Positions 1-12,249 of a stretch of 64,000 bases of DNA are shown in pieces; position 1 is the first letter of the stretch; every line of letters begins with the position of its first letter. The DNA is from Pezizomycotina sp. ARF18 (lineage: Eukaryota; Ascomycota). The stretch is from NCBI GenBank assembly GCA_002224055.1, contig AZLU01000005.1, positions 434,001 through 498,000 of the forward strand, in the 5' to 3' direction. Under the pieces are notes generated by a model. The model ran no database searches, was not told the DNA's origin, and was given only the letters and a program-made list of their open reading frames with translations. The position numbers were made by a program, and so were the translations under genes.

Positions 1-725
1 GTTATGGAGCTTAGGTGGGTTGATGGGGTAGGAAATGGAAATTCGGTTTGAATATGCGCCAAAGCTGGCGTTGCTGCGCGCATGCTTGTCTATCCTTGAC
101 GATGTGTTTAAAATATGGAATCTGACTAACCCGAGCTAGGCTTTACATTCGCAGCGCGGTTCTCGGCCTCATGGTGATTTATCTCATTATGCTGTGAGTA
201 GATTTCAGAAGAGCGTATACGTCAACAATTTCTTTCGCCGTAAAATCAAGAAAAATATAATTGGAAAATATTTCGGAGGGCACAAGTTCGTTGTATAGCA
301 TGCTCGACCGTAATCGAATTAAGCTAGCTTTGCTGGGTGGTAATCTCGCCACATGGTCGAATATTTATCGCGATTTGCTTCGTATAGTTCTATACAGTTG
401 TTATGATGGTAGAAATAGACCACGTCTTATGCGCGGGTTCTGCACTGAGATTACGGGGGCCAGGCGCTAGTAGCTATGTAGCGGATGTTTATCGGACGCA
501 CGTACTTCATTTCGACGAGAATGCAACTTTGATCTATGTGAATGGGATAATATGCCTGGCTACTGCGTGAATTAGGTATGATAGCTTTCTTCTATCCGCT
601 TTCATACTTCGCGCGCATGACGCTGGTTAGTGATGCTTGTACCGAGCTTTCCATTCTTGATATATCTGAGCGCGACGAGTGTACGCAATTGAAGCCGCAA
701 GTATGCTTAGGGTATCGCGGATGGT

Positions 726-773
726 CTACTCACGATTGTTTCTACTCACGATTGTTTCTACTTACGATTGTTT
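726..773. repeat. 16-bp direct repeat, three copies
   Basis: The unit ctactcacgattgttt occurs at 726-741 and 742-757, then with one C-to-T change at 758-773. It is followed by a short partial copy (ctc). Confidence 0.9.
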
Positions 774-1062
774 CTCTTAACGGCAAATTTCGTGTTGCTG
801 AATTTGTTGCCTGTATTCAATGCCATCACGAGACGTATAAGCTTCGCTGAGGTATATTCCACACAGCTCACTCTATAAGTTATTGTGCGATTTCGGAGTG
901 GAATTTAAATATCATTTCGAGAAAGGTAATTTTACTGTTAGCTTTAAATCTTGTATCTGTGTAGGTTGGCATCGTCGAGAATTTCATCGTCACTTTTTAC
1001 GAGTCTTATTATGATTTTCTCCTCGGGAGATAATACAATTCTCAGGACCTGGAACCCCCGCC

Positions 1063-1112
1063 CCTCTTCCCCAATTCTTTTTTCTTTCCTTTTTTTCTTT
1101 TTTTTTTTTTTT
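1063..1112. repeat. Polypyrimidine tract
   Basis: A C/T-rich stretch ends in 15 consecutive T at 1098-1112. No associated gene is visible. Confidence 0.8.
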
Positions 1113-4100
1113 GGCCCCTAAGGTTCTTCTCAGAACACCGCGTTTGCGTGTTAGCCACGAAAATAGCAGTTCACAGCCTGTGTTTATCGTATCGGATGCA
1201 GAGGCCATTTCATCCGAGTCTGTGTGTATGTAACGCGGGGGAGCTCGATAACTTTAGGTTCTCTCGCTTGTTGTGGTGTTATGAGAGCTTGACCTTGGCA
1301 GGGACGTATGGCGTCAATACCGTAGTTCCCACTCTCGAGAGTTGGGCTCTTCTGATCGGTCTAGTATTATGTGCACTGAGACGCGATGGTATGACTACGC
1401 TTCGTCTTTTGAAGAAAAACTTAGTATTATCGTTAACCCTGCTGCGGTATGGGATAGATTGAGTAACTATCAGTCCAAAAGAAGACGGCTTACGGTATTG
1501 CGGAAACGGATCGTAAAGGGTTCAACGATATGACATCTATACGGAGCTGCGATATTCTATGGGAGAGCCACCGTTTACAAATTCACAGGGTAGATGACGC
1601 GATATTCGGATCGGAGATTTCTGCGATGGGAGAAATATTATACCACGCTGAGGATACCAATGGCGCTCATAGTTATTTTATTACTCGTGACGTGGGATAA
1701 TTTGCGACTATATGTTGGCTAGTCAGTCTATTGATTGCTATCGCACGGGTGCCGGTAACTTCGATCATCGATGTATGGCTGTTGCTGATGTTCCCCTCTG
1801 CACGCATTGATAACCCGTAGAGAGGCTGTTCCATACAAGCGCCGGGGACCTACGTGATCGAGTACTGGTAGTTAAGAATCGTGTTGTAACTGGACGAGCG
1901 GAGTTGTTCTTTAGCATTGCTTAGCTTAGATAAACCGTCGCCTCTTATGAAGTGATCCTCCTTCTATCTCGATGTCCATGTACGGAGCATAGAATTCCCT
2001 CAAAGAATACAAGAACATGAATCTTAAAGATCATATTCGTTAGATAGAGTCATACCATCGCTACGGTGCAGCAAACGTTAGTAGCTCGTAGCTCTCTTGC
2101 CATTATTACCCATCGTCTCTTCTATAGATTGAGTTAGCTCTTAAAGCTCGAATGCTGTGCCTCGGTGCCATATTATATACAGGGCACCCCCCGTCTGCTC
2201 GAAACGAATATGAGTATCGGCGGGTCTCAGAAACCAGAATGCGGATATCAACCCCGCTGATATTTACGAACTCTGGTCGCTAGATTTCAAAGGTTTCGGG
2301 ACGCTTATAGCTAGTGTTCGACCGCAGCGGAATTGGATAGAATAATTATCTAAGTCACCAAGTCAATTTAACATCATATGTCATTACGGCTTCATTGAAT
2401 CAACTAATGCGTGTCTTACTAGTATATATTATTTGTCTGCCATGCGTCGGAAACAAACGCTTCAAATCTCGGTTCTCTGTATATTTTAGTGTCGAAAAGC
2501 CGGCTGCCGTGTTTAAAATATATGTGGGTGAGGAGTCATCAGTTTTCAGCATTGCTCTATCGATGAGCTAGAGTTGTGGTGCATTGGCAGAAGTGGCGAT
2601 AACTTCCGTTGTGAATATCAGGATTGATCGTACTCAGTTCAATTGAGAAGCTCTGAACCATTCTACAAGCACAGCAGAAATTTGCAATGGCGCAAACTTG
2701 CGATCAATTATGTAGCGGCTTTTATAGCTTCTAAACATTGGGCTAGTTCTCCCCCTGTGCTGTCCAACCCAGGCGATTCTTAGACGCTGCTCAGGCGTAT
2801 CGTTTACACGGTTGAACTGGCATTTATCTTGTAGTCTGTCGCTGCTAATTTTAAATATTAGTGAGTAGCAAACTCTGAGATAGTCTACCCGGCGTCTCAC
2901 GCTCTGTTCTAGGAGTTTATCCTCCGTCTTCTGGGTTTCAATAGCTTGATAACAGCGATTCGAAAATGATAAGTGTTCCCAGATTTATCGGTCGGGTCGT
3001 GAAGTTAAGGAAAGCTTCGGTGATATGGCTCGCCAGAGGATGGTCTATCACTCAGATGCTATGCGGTAGACGCCTCGTCTATACAGTAGCTTCTGTGCAA
3101 CGTCTCTGGTAGCATCGTGTAATAGCTGCAGAAAGTCTATGGCTTTATCGCCCATGCAACTACGGTATGACGTAGCATCTATTGACTATCTGCAGTTCAT
3201 TACATGCTCGCACTTCTAGAGAAATATGTCGGGTGATAATTCGCGCTTGGAATGTTGTTCACTACATGGCAAATGTCCTTATCTCAGGATCAGTGTGTCT
3301 TTCCGACGTTTTGTGGGTATTCTAAAAATATGACGCCCATGATCGGCCGCCAGCTTTTAAGTACGCTCGGAAGAAGCTGCTAATAAACTATGAATCTGGA
3401 GCTGTGCTGGTCGAATGACTCGATACTAGGAAGGGCTATTCGAGTCGGCTAGTTTGTCAACATTTGAGGGAGCGCATACCCGGCTCGAGTTAAGAATATC
3501 AAATAGGATACTTGCAAATGTGCAGCGTTGTGACAATTCGGCTTGTTCGTATATCTCTCTTATATCAAGGGCCGTTTGAGATTAACGCAGTGATTACTAA
3601 CGCGTTCCGAGAACACAGCAGCCTTATAATGTATCCTATAGACAGCATATCGTAGAATATACGTAGGTTGGTTTGGCTATCAAGTGGTGTTCTTTTGGAT
3701 GTTTATCAAAACGGGCGAAATCTCTCTATCGCACGGTTAGAGACTTTAGCCGGAACGTTGGACTAGAGCCAATTTACGGAGAGTTAACTACGCGAGCTAC
3801 AAAGAACGCTCTAGCTCTCTTTTCTCGCGGTATATCCCTGATGCGACTTCGGTTCGCTTCGAACGGGCATACATTGAAGTAAACGTCTATTGGCTCACGA
3901 TCTTTTCAATCGCGCCTGCATAACTATCGCAAAGGAAAGCGCGTCCTCTAGCTGCATATAACGCAAAGTTTAGCAGATTTAGCAGAATAACTGCGATACA
4001 GAATGAACGGTATCCTGTGGGACGCTGTCTCTTCGTCACTCATAATTACGTGCGGTTCTGAATATGCGATGTAGTATCTTAAGAAAGATCTTGTCTGGCT

Positions 4101-7100
4101 ACTTATATTCCGGGTCGTAGTCTTCCAGTGGGCAGGATGAATTACGAACATTTTACTGATATCCTAAACTGGTATTACCTCCCTCGAAAGTACGATAAGA
4201 GCCACGATCCACTCATTAGTGTTATTTAGTGGTTCAATGCGGCGCTTCTTATTGACAAGATAGGTTGACGGAGTGGACCGATGTATCGCGTACTTCCGTG
4301 AGCGTTGTATAGCTCTCAACTGCCTAATATTTACTCAAGCAGGTTTGGCTATAAGGAAGTCTACTGGTTTTGAGCGGGCGACGTGTTTGCTTCTCTAGGC
4401 GATAGTTGAATGTTTAACTTCATTAGTTCTCCACGATTTTCGGGCGGAGTTCGATATAACCGCTTGTCTGTCTACGTTGTGTTGGTTGGAATAACAGCTA
4501 AAATTATTGGCATTTAATAAGTAATTATTGATAATTATTTTTATTTTTAAAATCGAAAAAAAAAGGAATAGAAAAAAGAATAGAAAAGAGTAGAATTCCT
4601 AGCCGCGCAATAGTCTACGGAGATTATTCATAGCCTCTGCCATATTTAGCAGTATATACGTATACAGTTAGAGACACTAGCTTCTACTACAGCCTATTAT
4701 TTCGAGAGACACTGGAAACGATAATATCTCAGGCAAGAACTCAATGAATTTTCATTCTCCAAGTAACCCAAATTTTATCCCGGCTGTGGTTCCCGGTATG
4801 TGACGAAAAAGTATTAGTTAATGCTCTATATCGATAGAGAAATGTTATGAGAGTCATAAGATGAACAGCTGCGGTTTCCATCAAGGCCGCAGCGAACGGA
4901 TCAACGTAGAAAATTACAGTGACTTCTCTTATAACACAAAATATTGACGATAATATTCCATCCCATTGAAGAACACCCCCTGATTCGAAGCGGATTATCC
5001 AGTTTATAACCTCGACTCGGAGAAGTTGCCTTGCTAATACATACTTACCTGAAATCCAGAAGTGGGGTTATAGAATGAGGACACTTCCCCTGGCATGGAG
5101 GAGGAATTGGTGTACGAAGTAAACATAAACGACCGAAGGCAGCAGAAACCTACTATCGGCGCTAGCCTTTTCAAGTGCGGCCCGTCTACTAGTTAACATG
5201 AACACCCTTATACCTCCAGAGAAAAACATGGCAGTAGCTATAGCTGGCTATATTTACATCTGGCATCAGACATGCAATATTTACGGGTAGCGGCTGTGCT
5301 GACGGTTTGAATGGCGCGCAGATAAGTAGCTGGAGGATTTAAGTGAAACATAGACTCTGCTTCAGCACAAGCGCCTTTTAACAAGACCGACTTTCCCCTT
5401 TTCGATTCCCAGACATACATGATTTCGCCGATGTGTTTGCTTCGATGGCAAATGCGTGAGACCTTTCACGTTCTCGGGCAATATCCCAAATCTGAGCAAT
5501 CTTGCGATCCTCTGTGTGGGCCGCGTGGTTAAAATAAAACTACACACCATTCTGTCGTTGGGCCAAGGGTATCGCAAAGTGCCGATCCTCAAAATGCTTA
5601 TATCGAACAAAAAAAAAAAAAAAAAAATAGGAAAAGTGTATTGTCTTAAATCGATATTGCTCAAAAAATCAGTTGACGAATGTCTCGCTGAGCAGTTTCG
5701 GACAAGCAATCCGGACCGATGCATATCGCCATTGCCGTCAACTTACGCATATGAGCTCCTAGCGACACTTTTGATGTTTAGAAAAACTAGGATGAGAATG
5801 AGGACTTGCTATCCGGCAGGGTTGAACGATGATACTTCCATCGAGCTGAGTAAATCAGCACGGGCGCTTTTCGTCTGTTCGCACATGGCTCCTTTCTTTA
5901 TTTATTATTTTTTTTTTGGAGATTAACCGTCCGTCGTGGTTTCATTCTCGTGTCTGTTCAGTAAATTCTATAAATTTGAAGCGCTAACGTCCCAGTAAGT
6001 AAGCCGACTTACGCGTATACTTTAGGTCCATTGATAAAAATTAAAATGAAAACCAATCCAGCTTCCTATGGTTTTGGTTATAGCTCACGGCGAAGTGGCG
6101 TTATACGATATCAAGTGGTTTCATTCGAATATTTGTGTCAACTAAGCTAACTCGTTTCGAAGAATGGTCAAATTCAACCCGCAAGTCCCGTTCCAAGTTC
6201 CGCCATGAAATTGATCTGGTGCATGCTTCGTTTTGGCGGTAGGAAAAAAGAAGCCACTCTCCAGGGTAAAGGAATTATCAGAAGATCTCGAACCCGAAAG
6301 AAATCCCCGTCTGCGAACGCGCTTCGTTCTTTGTGGGCTGAGAATCAAACCACGAACAAGTAAGGCGATTAAATCAATGGCTTTCTTCCCTGCTAGTGCC
6401 ATGTGGGTTTAAACGAGAGCGATAACGGTCCGGGTCCCATGTGACGGTTGATGGTTAATGAGATGAAAAAAAACAAGCTATTAAGAGTCATGCTCGAAAG
6501 TGGTCAACAATGTAATAAAATAACAAATAAATAAAAAGCTTGCAATTGCGTGTTTTCTAATTCTACGATTCTAATCATAATATGATAAATTGTTAATGAT
6601 GGACTCGGAGAAAGAATCGTTGACGTGATTTCGTATGGCAAAGCTACTATCGGTATACTCCGTATTTGCGCCGAAATTAGTCTCAACATTCGCCCGGCCA
6701 CGCACTGAAAGCGAACGGCTGCAGTAATCGATTTAAGAATGTTTTCTCTGGTAGTCTTGTCGAGTCACTCTCATAGCATCAGAATTGTGCTATTGACCAT
6801 TTAAGTCAAATTGAAGACTGGCGCTCAGCCATCTATCTGAGCTGCTCCAAATTCAAGAAACGGCAAATTTGATCAGCACTATATTCCTAGCTCTTATTGT
6901 CTTTGCGTATTAACGATTGAACTCAGCATCTAAAGATGCGACGCATTGGTTATAGCTCGAAAATGATGTTAGTAGGCCTACTGCATATGCAATTTACTGA
7001 ACGTAGTATCGAAATTGAGAAACGCATGTATCGATTGTTCTTTATGTTGACCATTTAGCCGTTGTAAAAGTCGGCTCACGATATTCTCTACAAAGCAACA

Positions 7101-10100
7101 TCTTGTCAGAGTTTTAAAAGGACTGCCATGCGCCCCCGGCGTAATACTAACTGCTAGATCAAAGGCATATGGGGGTTTTAGTAGTAGCCCAGCCGTTAGC
7201 CGTGTCAGCATGAGCCGGCGATATGATCCAGGAAGCGAAGAAGCGACGACGGAGGCGTCTTGGGGGGTTTGAGAATTTCGGTAAGCCACCTGCACGCCAC
7301 GAGCTAGACTTGCGAGGATGAAAGAGAAAATCCAAGCTATCTCTACAAGAACACTCCAATAGATAATAGGTAATAACAATAATTGTTATCATAATAAAAG
7401 CAATCTATATCGATGTCTATTATACATTGTGGGGAGATTGCTTCATGTCGACCTTTGTGCTGTCTTGAGAAATCATTTATTGTCATGCACGAGCTTGCGA
7501 ACTATCCACCGGAGCTTGTTCGGTTAAGCGGATAAATTTGTAGCAAGGCTATCATGGATTCATGGCGATCGGTGTAAAAACTTCATTATTATTACAACCT
7601 AAAAACGGCGACAACTGTTTACTTACGAGCGTAATATAAAAGTCCCCCTGAAGATAAGGAAGAAAAGATCTGTAGTTATCATTAAATTAAATTATTCGGG
7701 AACTTATAATATTACCTTCTTCCTGTCTGAGCTGTGGGGTGTTATCTATCGCGAAAGCCCAGGTTCAAAAAAAAAATAAAAAAAATGCGAACATGGGTAG
7801 GCGAAACATACCTTGTATTTGATTGACGAACTGACTGACCCACGATCGCCCAAGCGTCCTTTCGTCATGATCCTGGAGAGGATATCAGAATAATTCGCGG
7901 GAAGCTTTTACTCACCTCTTTGCGTTTTACGATTAAGCATCTTTCCAGCCTCTGATGCAAGTGGCATTTAGGTGCATGTCGTGCTTGGAAATTGTTTCGA
8001 GAAATATTTCTCTCGATTTTCTTGGCCTCGATATCCAAGAAAGTGTTTCAAGGCTGCTGAGCCATGAAACCACCCAAGGATAATTACAAAAATATGAGAT
8101 ATTATGTTTTGAAATATAGATGGCGCTCTCTCCCATTAAACGGTATTCTGGACAAGATAGCGATTTAAGATGGCTCTCGGGGCTGATCGATACGTGAGAA
8201 AAAGCCGCAGTTTCGGTTTGAAAAGCGGTCGAGTTAGCTGCTCTGATTGTAATCGTTTTTTTTCGAAATAACTAAGATAATTTCTCTTGAACAATTGAAC
8301 AAACCAATGGGTTTAATAACTCTCGCCAATGATATGCACGGATCAAGTAACCCTTAGAATAGCTTAATATAAGGCTGTAAAAATTGCCATATTCGTTAAC
8401 CAACAGGTCGCCAGTGCAGCTGCCTGCAGAATGAGCGAAATTAACGAGGTTTATTTCCGGCCCTCATCTGCACATTTGCGTTGGTCATTTGAGCGGCTGT
8501 GGCAAGAAAAAAAAGTTGAAAACGAGAAAATTTTCCTCGGAATTAATAGTCAATTGTCTCAACGGCGGAACGGATATCGCAATAATCAAATATATAAACA
8601 TCGCGGCTTACCAAAAAACACTCGTGATAAGGGGAATAAACGAAAAGCAGAAAGGCGAGCCTCAAAGGTATCTATCTGCCTGTCGATCATTTTGTTCTTC
8701 GATAGAAAATTTGTTTGTTACGCGAAGAATCCGTCGGGTGTAGAACGTGCACGAAACGGCCTAAGATTGCAGCTGGAGAAGCCAAGCTGCGTGTAAACCG
8801 GGATTGTCCATGATAGCTCTTCCTACCCGCAAATATCGAATGCGACAATTAATTGTCACCTTGTCCTGCTTTGCCAGGATAACATCGTATTCATTCAAAG
8901 GCATATTATCAAAAGGGTATAGACAGGTTTCTAAAACCTATTTTATAGTGGATCCGGAAAGGCTTACCTCGTGATCAAGAAGAGGAAAATCTAGCGCGAG
9001 GGTCCTCTTCCTCCTTGGATGCTTCGGACGGTTACTAGAAATAGAAATGCTCGTTCCGAGTGGAGGAATGAATCAAAAAAATACCCAAGCTCGTTATGCC
9101 GATAAATCAATAAGTATTGCTTCCTATAGCTGTTTTATTATCGAATACCATAAGCTACTAGCTCTTCGTAATTCTTGGAACCACGGAAATATAACCAAGG
9201 CGGCCATTAATAGTGTTACTATAGGTTGTACCCTTATTGCCCACATAGTAGATCCCTTGCTGAGCATTTGTCTTGTTTTTCATTTCTCTGGAGTCGGTCC
9301 TCTTTAGATGAAAAGGAAAATCCGAGGAGAACACTATTCGGCGTCCAATATTTGATCGTTTCCTCCGCCGCGATAAAGGCTCCTCCGGCGTTCAAAGGAT
9401 ACTTTTTCCGACCAAATGTTTACTGTTAAAGTGTCCGACTGTTGTATCAAGTCTCGTGTGGTGCAGATCTTCTTCAGATCAATCTCTTGGTCGTTGATCG
9501 TTTTAACCTTCTAGGCGAGAAATTGCCGCCTTGGGATCGAGTAACCGCAATCGAGAAGCCGAAGCTCAGAGCTATTTCGTCCATCTTCACCATCTTTGAG
9601 ATGCGATCTTCGATTAAGAGTTGACGCCTTGTCCCCCTTTGGAAATTTTTGAAGATGAAATTAACGAGCTAGAAGCTTTCGACGTTTACCGTTCAAATCT
9701 CTTGACTTCTGGTAATTGTTTCTCCACCCCACCTGCTATAGCTGATATCGCCACGTTTTGTCCTCGCAGACGCACGAAATTAACTAAACGAAGTTAATTT
9801 TGTATTCAGCTTGGCGCCGCTGGCTGCCTCTGCAGCCGAAGACTTGTTTATCTTTATTTTTGGCGTGTACTGCACTGGACATAAGATGTCTCAAGGCAAA
9901 GGGGGAAAAGAAAAGCTAGAAACAATTTCTTTCTTTTTATTTCCCTTTCGATCATGTTCCTCTAGAAACATGTGAGACGATTTTAAGACAGCTTTCCTCC
10001 GGGAGTTCTGTGGCGTTCGTTTCCTTGCTATATTCAGCCCAAAGGAGGCTTGTGGTTGGACCTGGCGGTAGCATATTACGAAACGAATGGCGATAATTAT

Positions 10101-10379
10101 AGCCCGAGTTCGCTTTTCCGTTTGCTTGTATTTCGTATCATGGATAAGTAATCGGTAGTAGGGGCAAAAATTAAATAGTGAGCTGAGAGGAGAGTCACTT
10201 TGTACCTAACTATATGCGAATTTGGACGCAGGAGGTTCGCAGATCGGAGGAGGAAGCAATCGAGGGGCTCGCCGCAAGTCACTGTAGGAAGTATCTTTCA
10301 CTCCCTCATGAGGTGTGGGGACCTTATCTTGTGGAAAAAGGCTAGACTTTTGCTATGCACGCAGATGGATACATGGGAG

Positions 10380-10436
10380 AAAGAAAAAAAAAAAAAAAAA
10401 AAAAAGGAAAAAAGGAAAAAGGAAAAAAGGAAAAAC
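10380..10436. repeat. Poly-A / GGAAAAA purine tract
   Basis: About 22 consecutive A are followed by several GGAAAAA-type units. The Lys-rich and Phe-rich reading frames over it are composition artefacts. Confidence 0.9.
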
Positions 10437-10570
10437 AGGGATCGCCGTAAAACAGACAGACAGAAAAAAATGAGGATGAGATACCGAAAATGACGACGTA
10501 CATGAACGCAACGCCGAAAATTCGCAGAAAAAAAGAAAATATGATTATCTCTTATAAGATTGGGATATGT

Positions 10571-10599
10571 ATAATAATAATAATAATAATAATAATAAC
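10571..10599. repeat. (ATA)n microsatellite
   Basis: Roughly nine ATA units in a row, about 360 bp upstream of the seven-helix membrane protein gene. Confidence 0.9.
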
Positions 10600-10825
10600 A
10601 GGAGACAAATTTATTGTAAGACAACCCGAACACCTCTTGGTAATAAAATACGGCTTTCTTACCTAGCATAGCAGCGTGGATGTCGCTCGCTTCCAAACGC
10701 AGGAACGGGGCCAGGTCGAAGAGTTGAGTTGGATATATATCCATCCCCAAATCCCTCCTTCTCGATTCAGTTTGCTTCCCCAACTCTCGCAACCTCGCCA
10801 ATCCTTGAAGTCACTCTTTCGTCTT

Positions 10826-10850
10826 TTATATATATCCCAATATATAAAAG
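10826..10850 (+). promoter_or_regulatory. TATA-rich element upstream of 7TM gene
   Basis: The sequence tatatatatcccaatata lies about 110-135 bp before the ATG at 10961 and is nearly a palindrome. It is the best core-promoter candidate for that gene. Assignment is by position and composition only. Confidence 0.4.
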
Positions 10851-10960
10851 ATTGGCTTCGTGACCCTTTACTCTCATTTTTTAATGATTCAATAGGGTTT
10901 TCTATTCGAAGCTCTCTCCTCCTTTGATTTTTCGAGTTCGATATCCAGAAATAAGCCATC

Positions 10961-12054
10961 ATGACGGTCGAAATTCCATATACGAGGAGCGACCTCGAAA
11001 TTTCTTCCGCGGCCTTTGGAGCGTATGGAGTCATGCTGGGCTTCACGAGCTGGGAGGCTATCAAGCACACCAGGAGAATGAAGAGGCCATGGAGGAGCCT
11101 TTTCGTTTGGATGGTTTGGATACAGCTGCTTGCTACTCTTGGGCTCAGCATAGTGAGCTTTCTTTCTATACGGCAGATAATGCCGATAAACCGTGGGACT
11201 CTTTGGGCAGTTAGTAAGTAAACAACACCGTTATCAGATTTGGAAAATTTCTGATACTAACCGTTTGTAGTCATCTTCTGGGCTATTGAAATCCACATGA
11301 TCATTCAGATCGTCCTCAACCGGTTGACCATTATCGTACCAATAAGCGTTTATTTTCCGATTTAAAATTACGATGTTACTCCTCCTTTTCCTCATTAACA
11401 TCTCTGTTGTTTTGATTTGGATACCGGCACGCCTAGAAGTCAGTGATTTGTTCATCAAATCAACGCCGTTGGATCCTACCGAAATCAGCTTGGTTATCTT
11501 CATGGTATGACCTTATTTTCTTTCCGATCCCTCTGTTGAAGGTAGATATTTAACTAACCTGTATTATAGGATATGATGCTTAACGTCTACTTTATTTTCA
11601 CCGTCAAAAAGGTCTTGTTGGGCCAAGGCCTGAAGAAGTATGGCAAACTCATCACAGTTAACATTGCTTTGATGGCTGGTTCTCTGGTCGTCGATATTAT
11701 CATGGTCGGCGTTATGTTTGTACAGAATCCTATGCTGTAAGTCAATATGGCCCTGCCTCGAAAATCGGAGTGAGGAGATATTAACGAGTCAAATAGTTAC
11801 TCCAAATATTTCCCCTAGCGTATATCGTCAAGACGCGCATCGAGCTCGAGATGGCCACTGTTATCCTTCAAATAGCTCAGCAGTCGACCAATATTGACGT
11901 CTCGCTTGGCATCCGAAGCGAGAGCAACACTACCTACACCAACACCCATCGGGACCGTTCGAGCTCGATCCCACTTTCTCCCCGCCCGTTCGTCAAATCT
12001 CCAAACCCCTTCCACGTTGGTGCTACCCAGGGACCATGCAGCCACGGACGGTAA
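10961..12054 (+). CDS. Fungal seven-transmembrane integral membrane protein (uncharacterised family)
   Basis: Four exons: 10961-11213, 11271-11504, 11570-11736 and 11797-12054. The introns are 57-65 nt with GT..AG ends, and CTAAC branch sites in at least the first two. Seven hydrophobic segments can be read: near the N-terminus (AAFGAYGVMLGF), SLFVWMVWIQLLATLGLS, the intron-1 junction (IIFWAIEIHMIIQIVLNRL), MLLLLFLINISVVLIWIPA, the intron-2 junction (VIFM/DMMLNVYFIF), LITVNIALMAGSLVVDIIM, and a last one before RIELEMATVIL. The NRL, INI-IWIPARL and D-LN-YF signatures match a widespread ascomycete family of predicted plasma-membrane proteins with no assigned function. Two one-base frame breaks are needed: a T-run near 11353 and a four-C run near 11812. 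The same frame stays open after the stop, to 12249, with an acidic QKDVFTVVEEDID segment, so the true C-terminus may be longer. The family call is from memory of the pattern; any ligand is unknown. Confidence 0.65.
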
Positions 12055-12249
12055 CGAATGACATCGTCGGTGGCGTCCAGGAGGACAAATCAAGAGGTTA
12101 GCGACGACGAAAGAGGTGTGCACGTCCAGAAGGACGTATTCACCGTCGTGGAGGAGGACATTGACTGGAGAAAGGTGGAGACCTCTACCAGTGCAAGCTC
12201 TGTAAGAGAGCTGGTCGAGGAGAGAGATGGTGCCTATCACGGAAATTAG

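Larger units (their letters stand above)
1..10960. other. Gene-poor block, G+T-rich on + strand
   Basis: No open reading frame here resembles a known protein; the longest (120-167 aa) overlap A/T homopolymers or run antisense to one another. From about 1 to 4.5 kb the sequence is almost free of simple repeats and looks random, but three sampled 60-base lines (1441, 3241, 4321) hold 33, 35 and 36 G+T. CpG remains common, which argues against simple CpG decay. Short A/T tracts appear at about 1098-1112, 4556-4564, 5610-5627 and 10384-10405. I see no reverse transcriptase, transposase, tRNA or rRNA. It may be old, decayed repetitive DNA, but no family can be named. Confidence 0.6.

Noticed and set aside
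5362-5926. Overlapping 120-aa (minus) and 156-aa (plus) reading frames
   Set aside because: They are mutually antisense and span a poly-A run that contributes the Lys/Phe stretch. There is no family motif and no promoter or intron signals.
1-10000. Classical RIP-mutated repeat
   Set aside because: CpG and TpG remain common and the sequence is not strongly AT-rich. No copy in the window allows a comparison, so RIP is not supported by eye.
10298-10801. 167-aa minus-strand frame rich in Phe/Tyr
   Set aside because: Produced by the poly-A tract and the ATA microsatellite read on the opposite strand.
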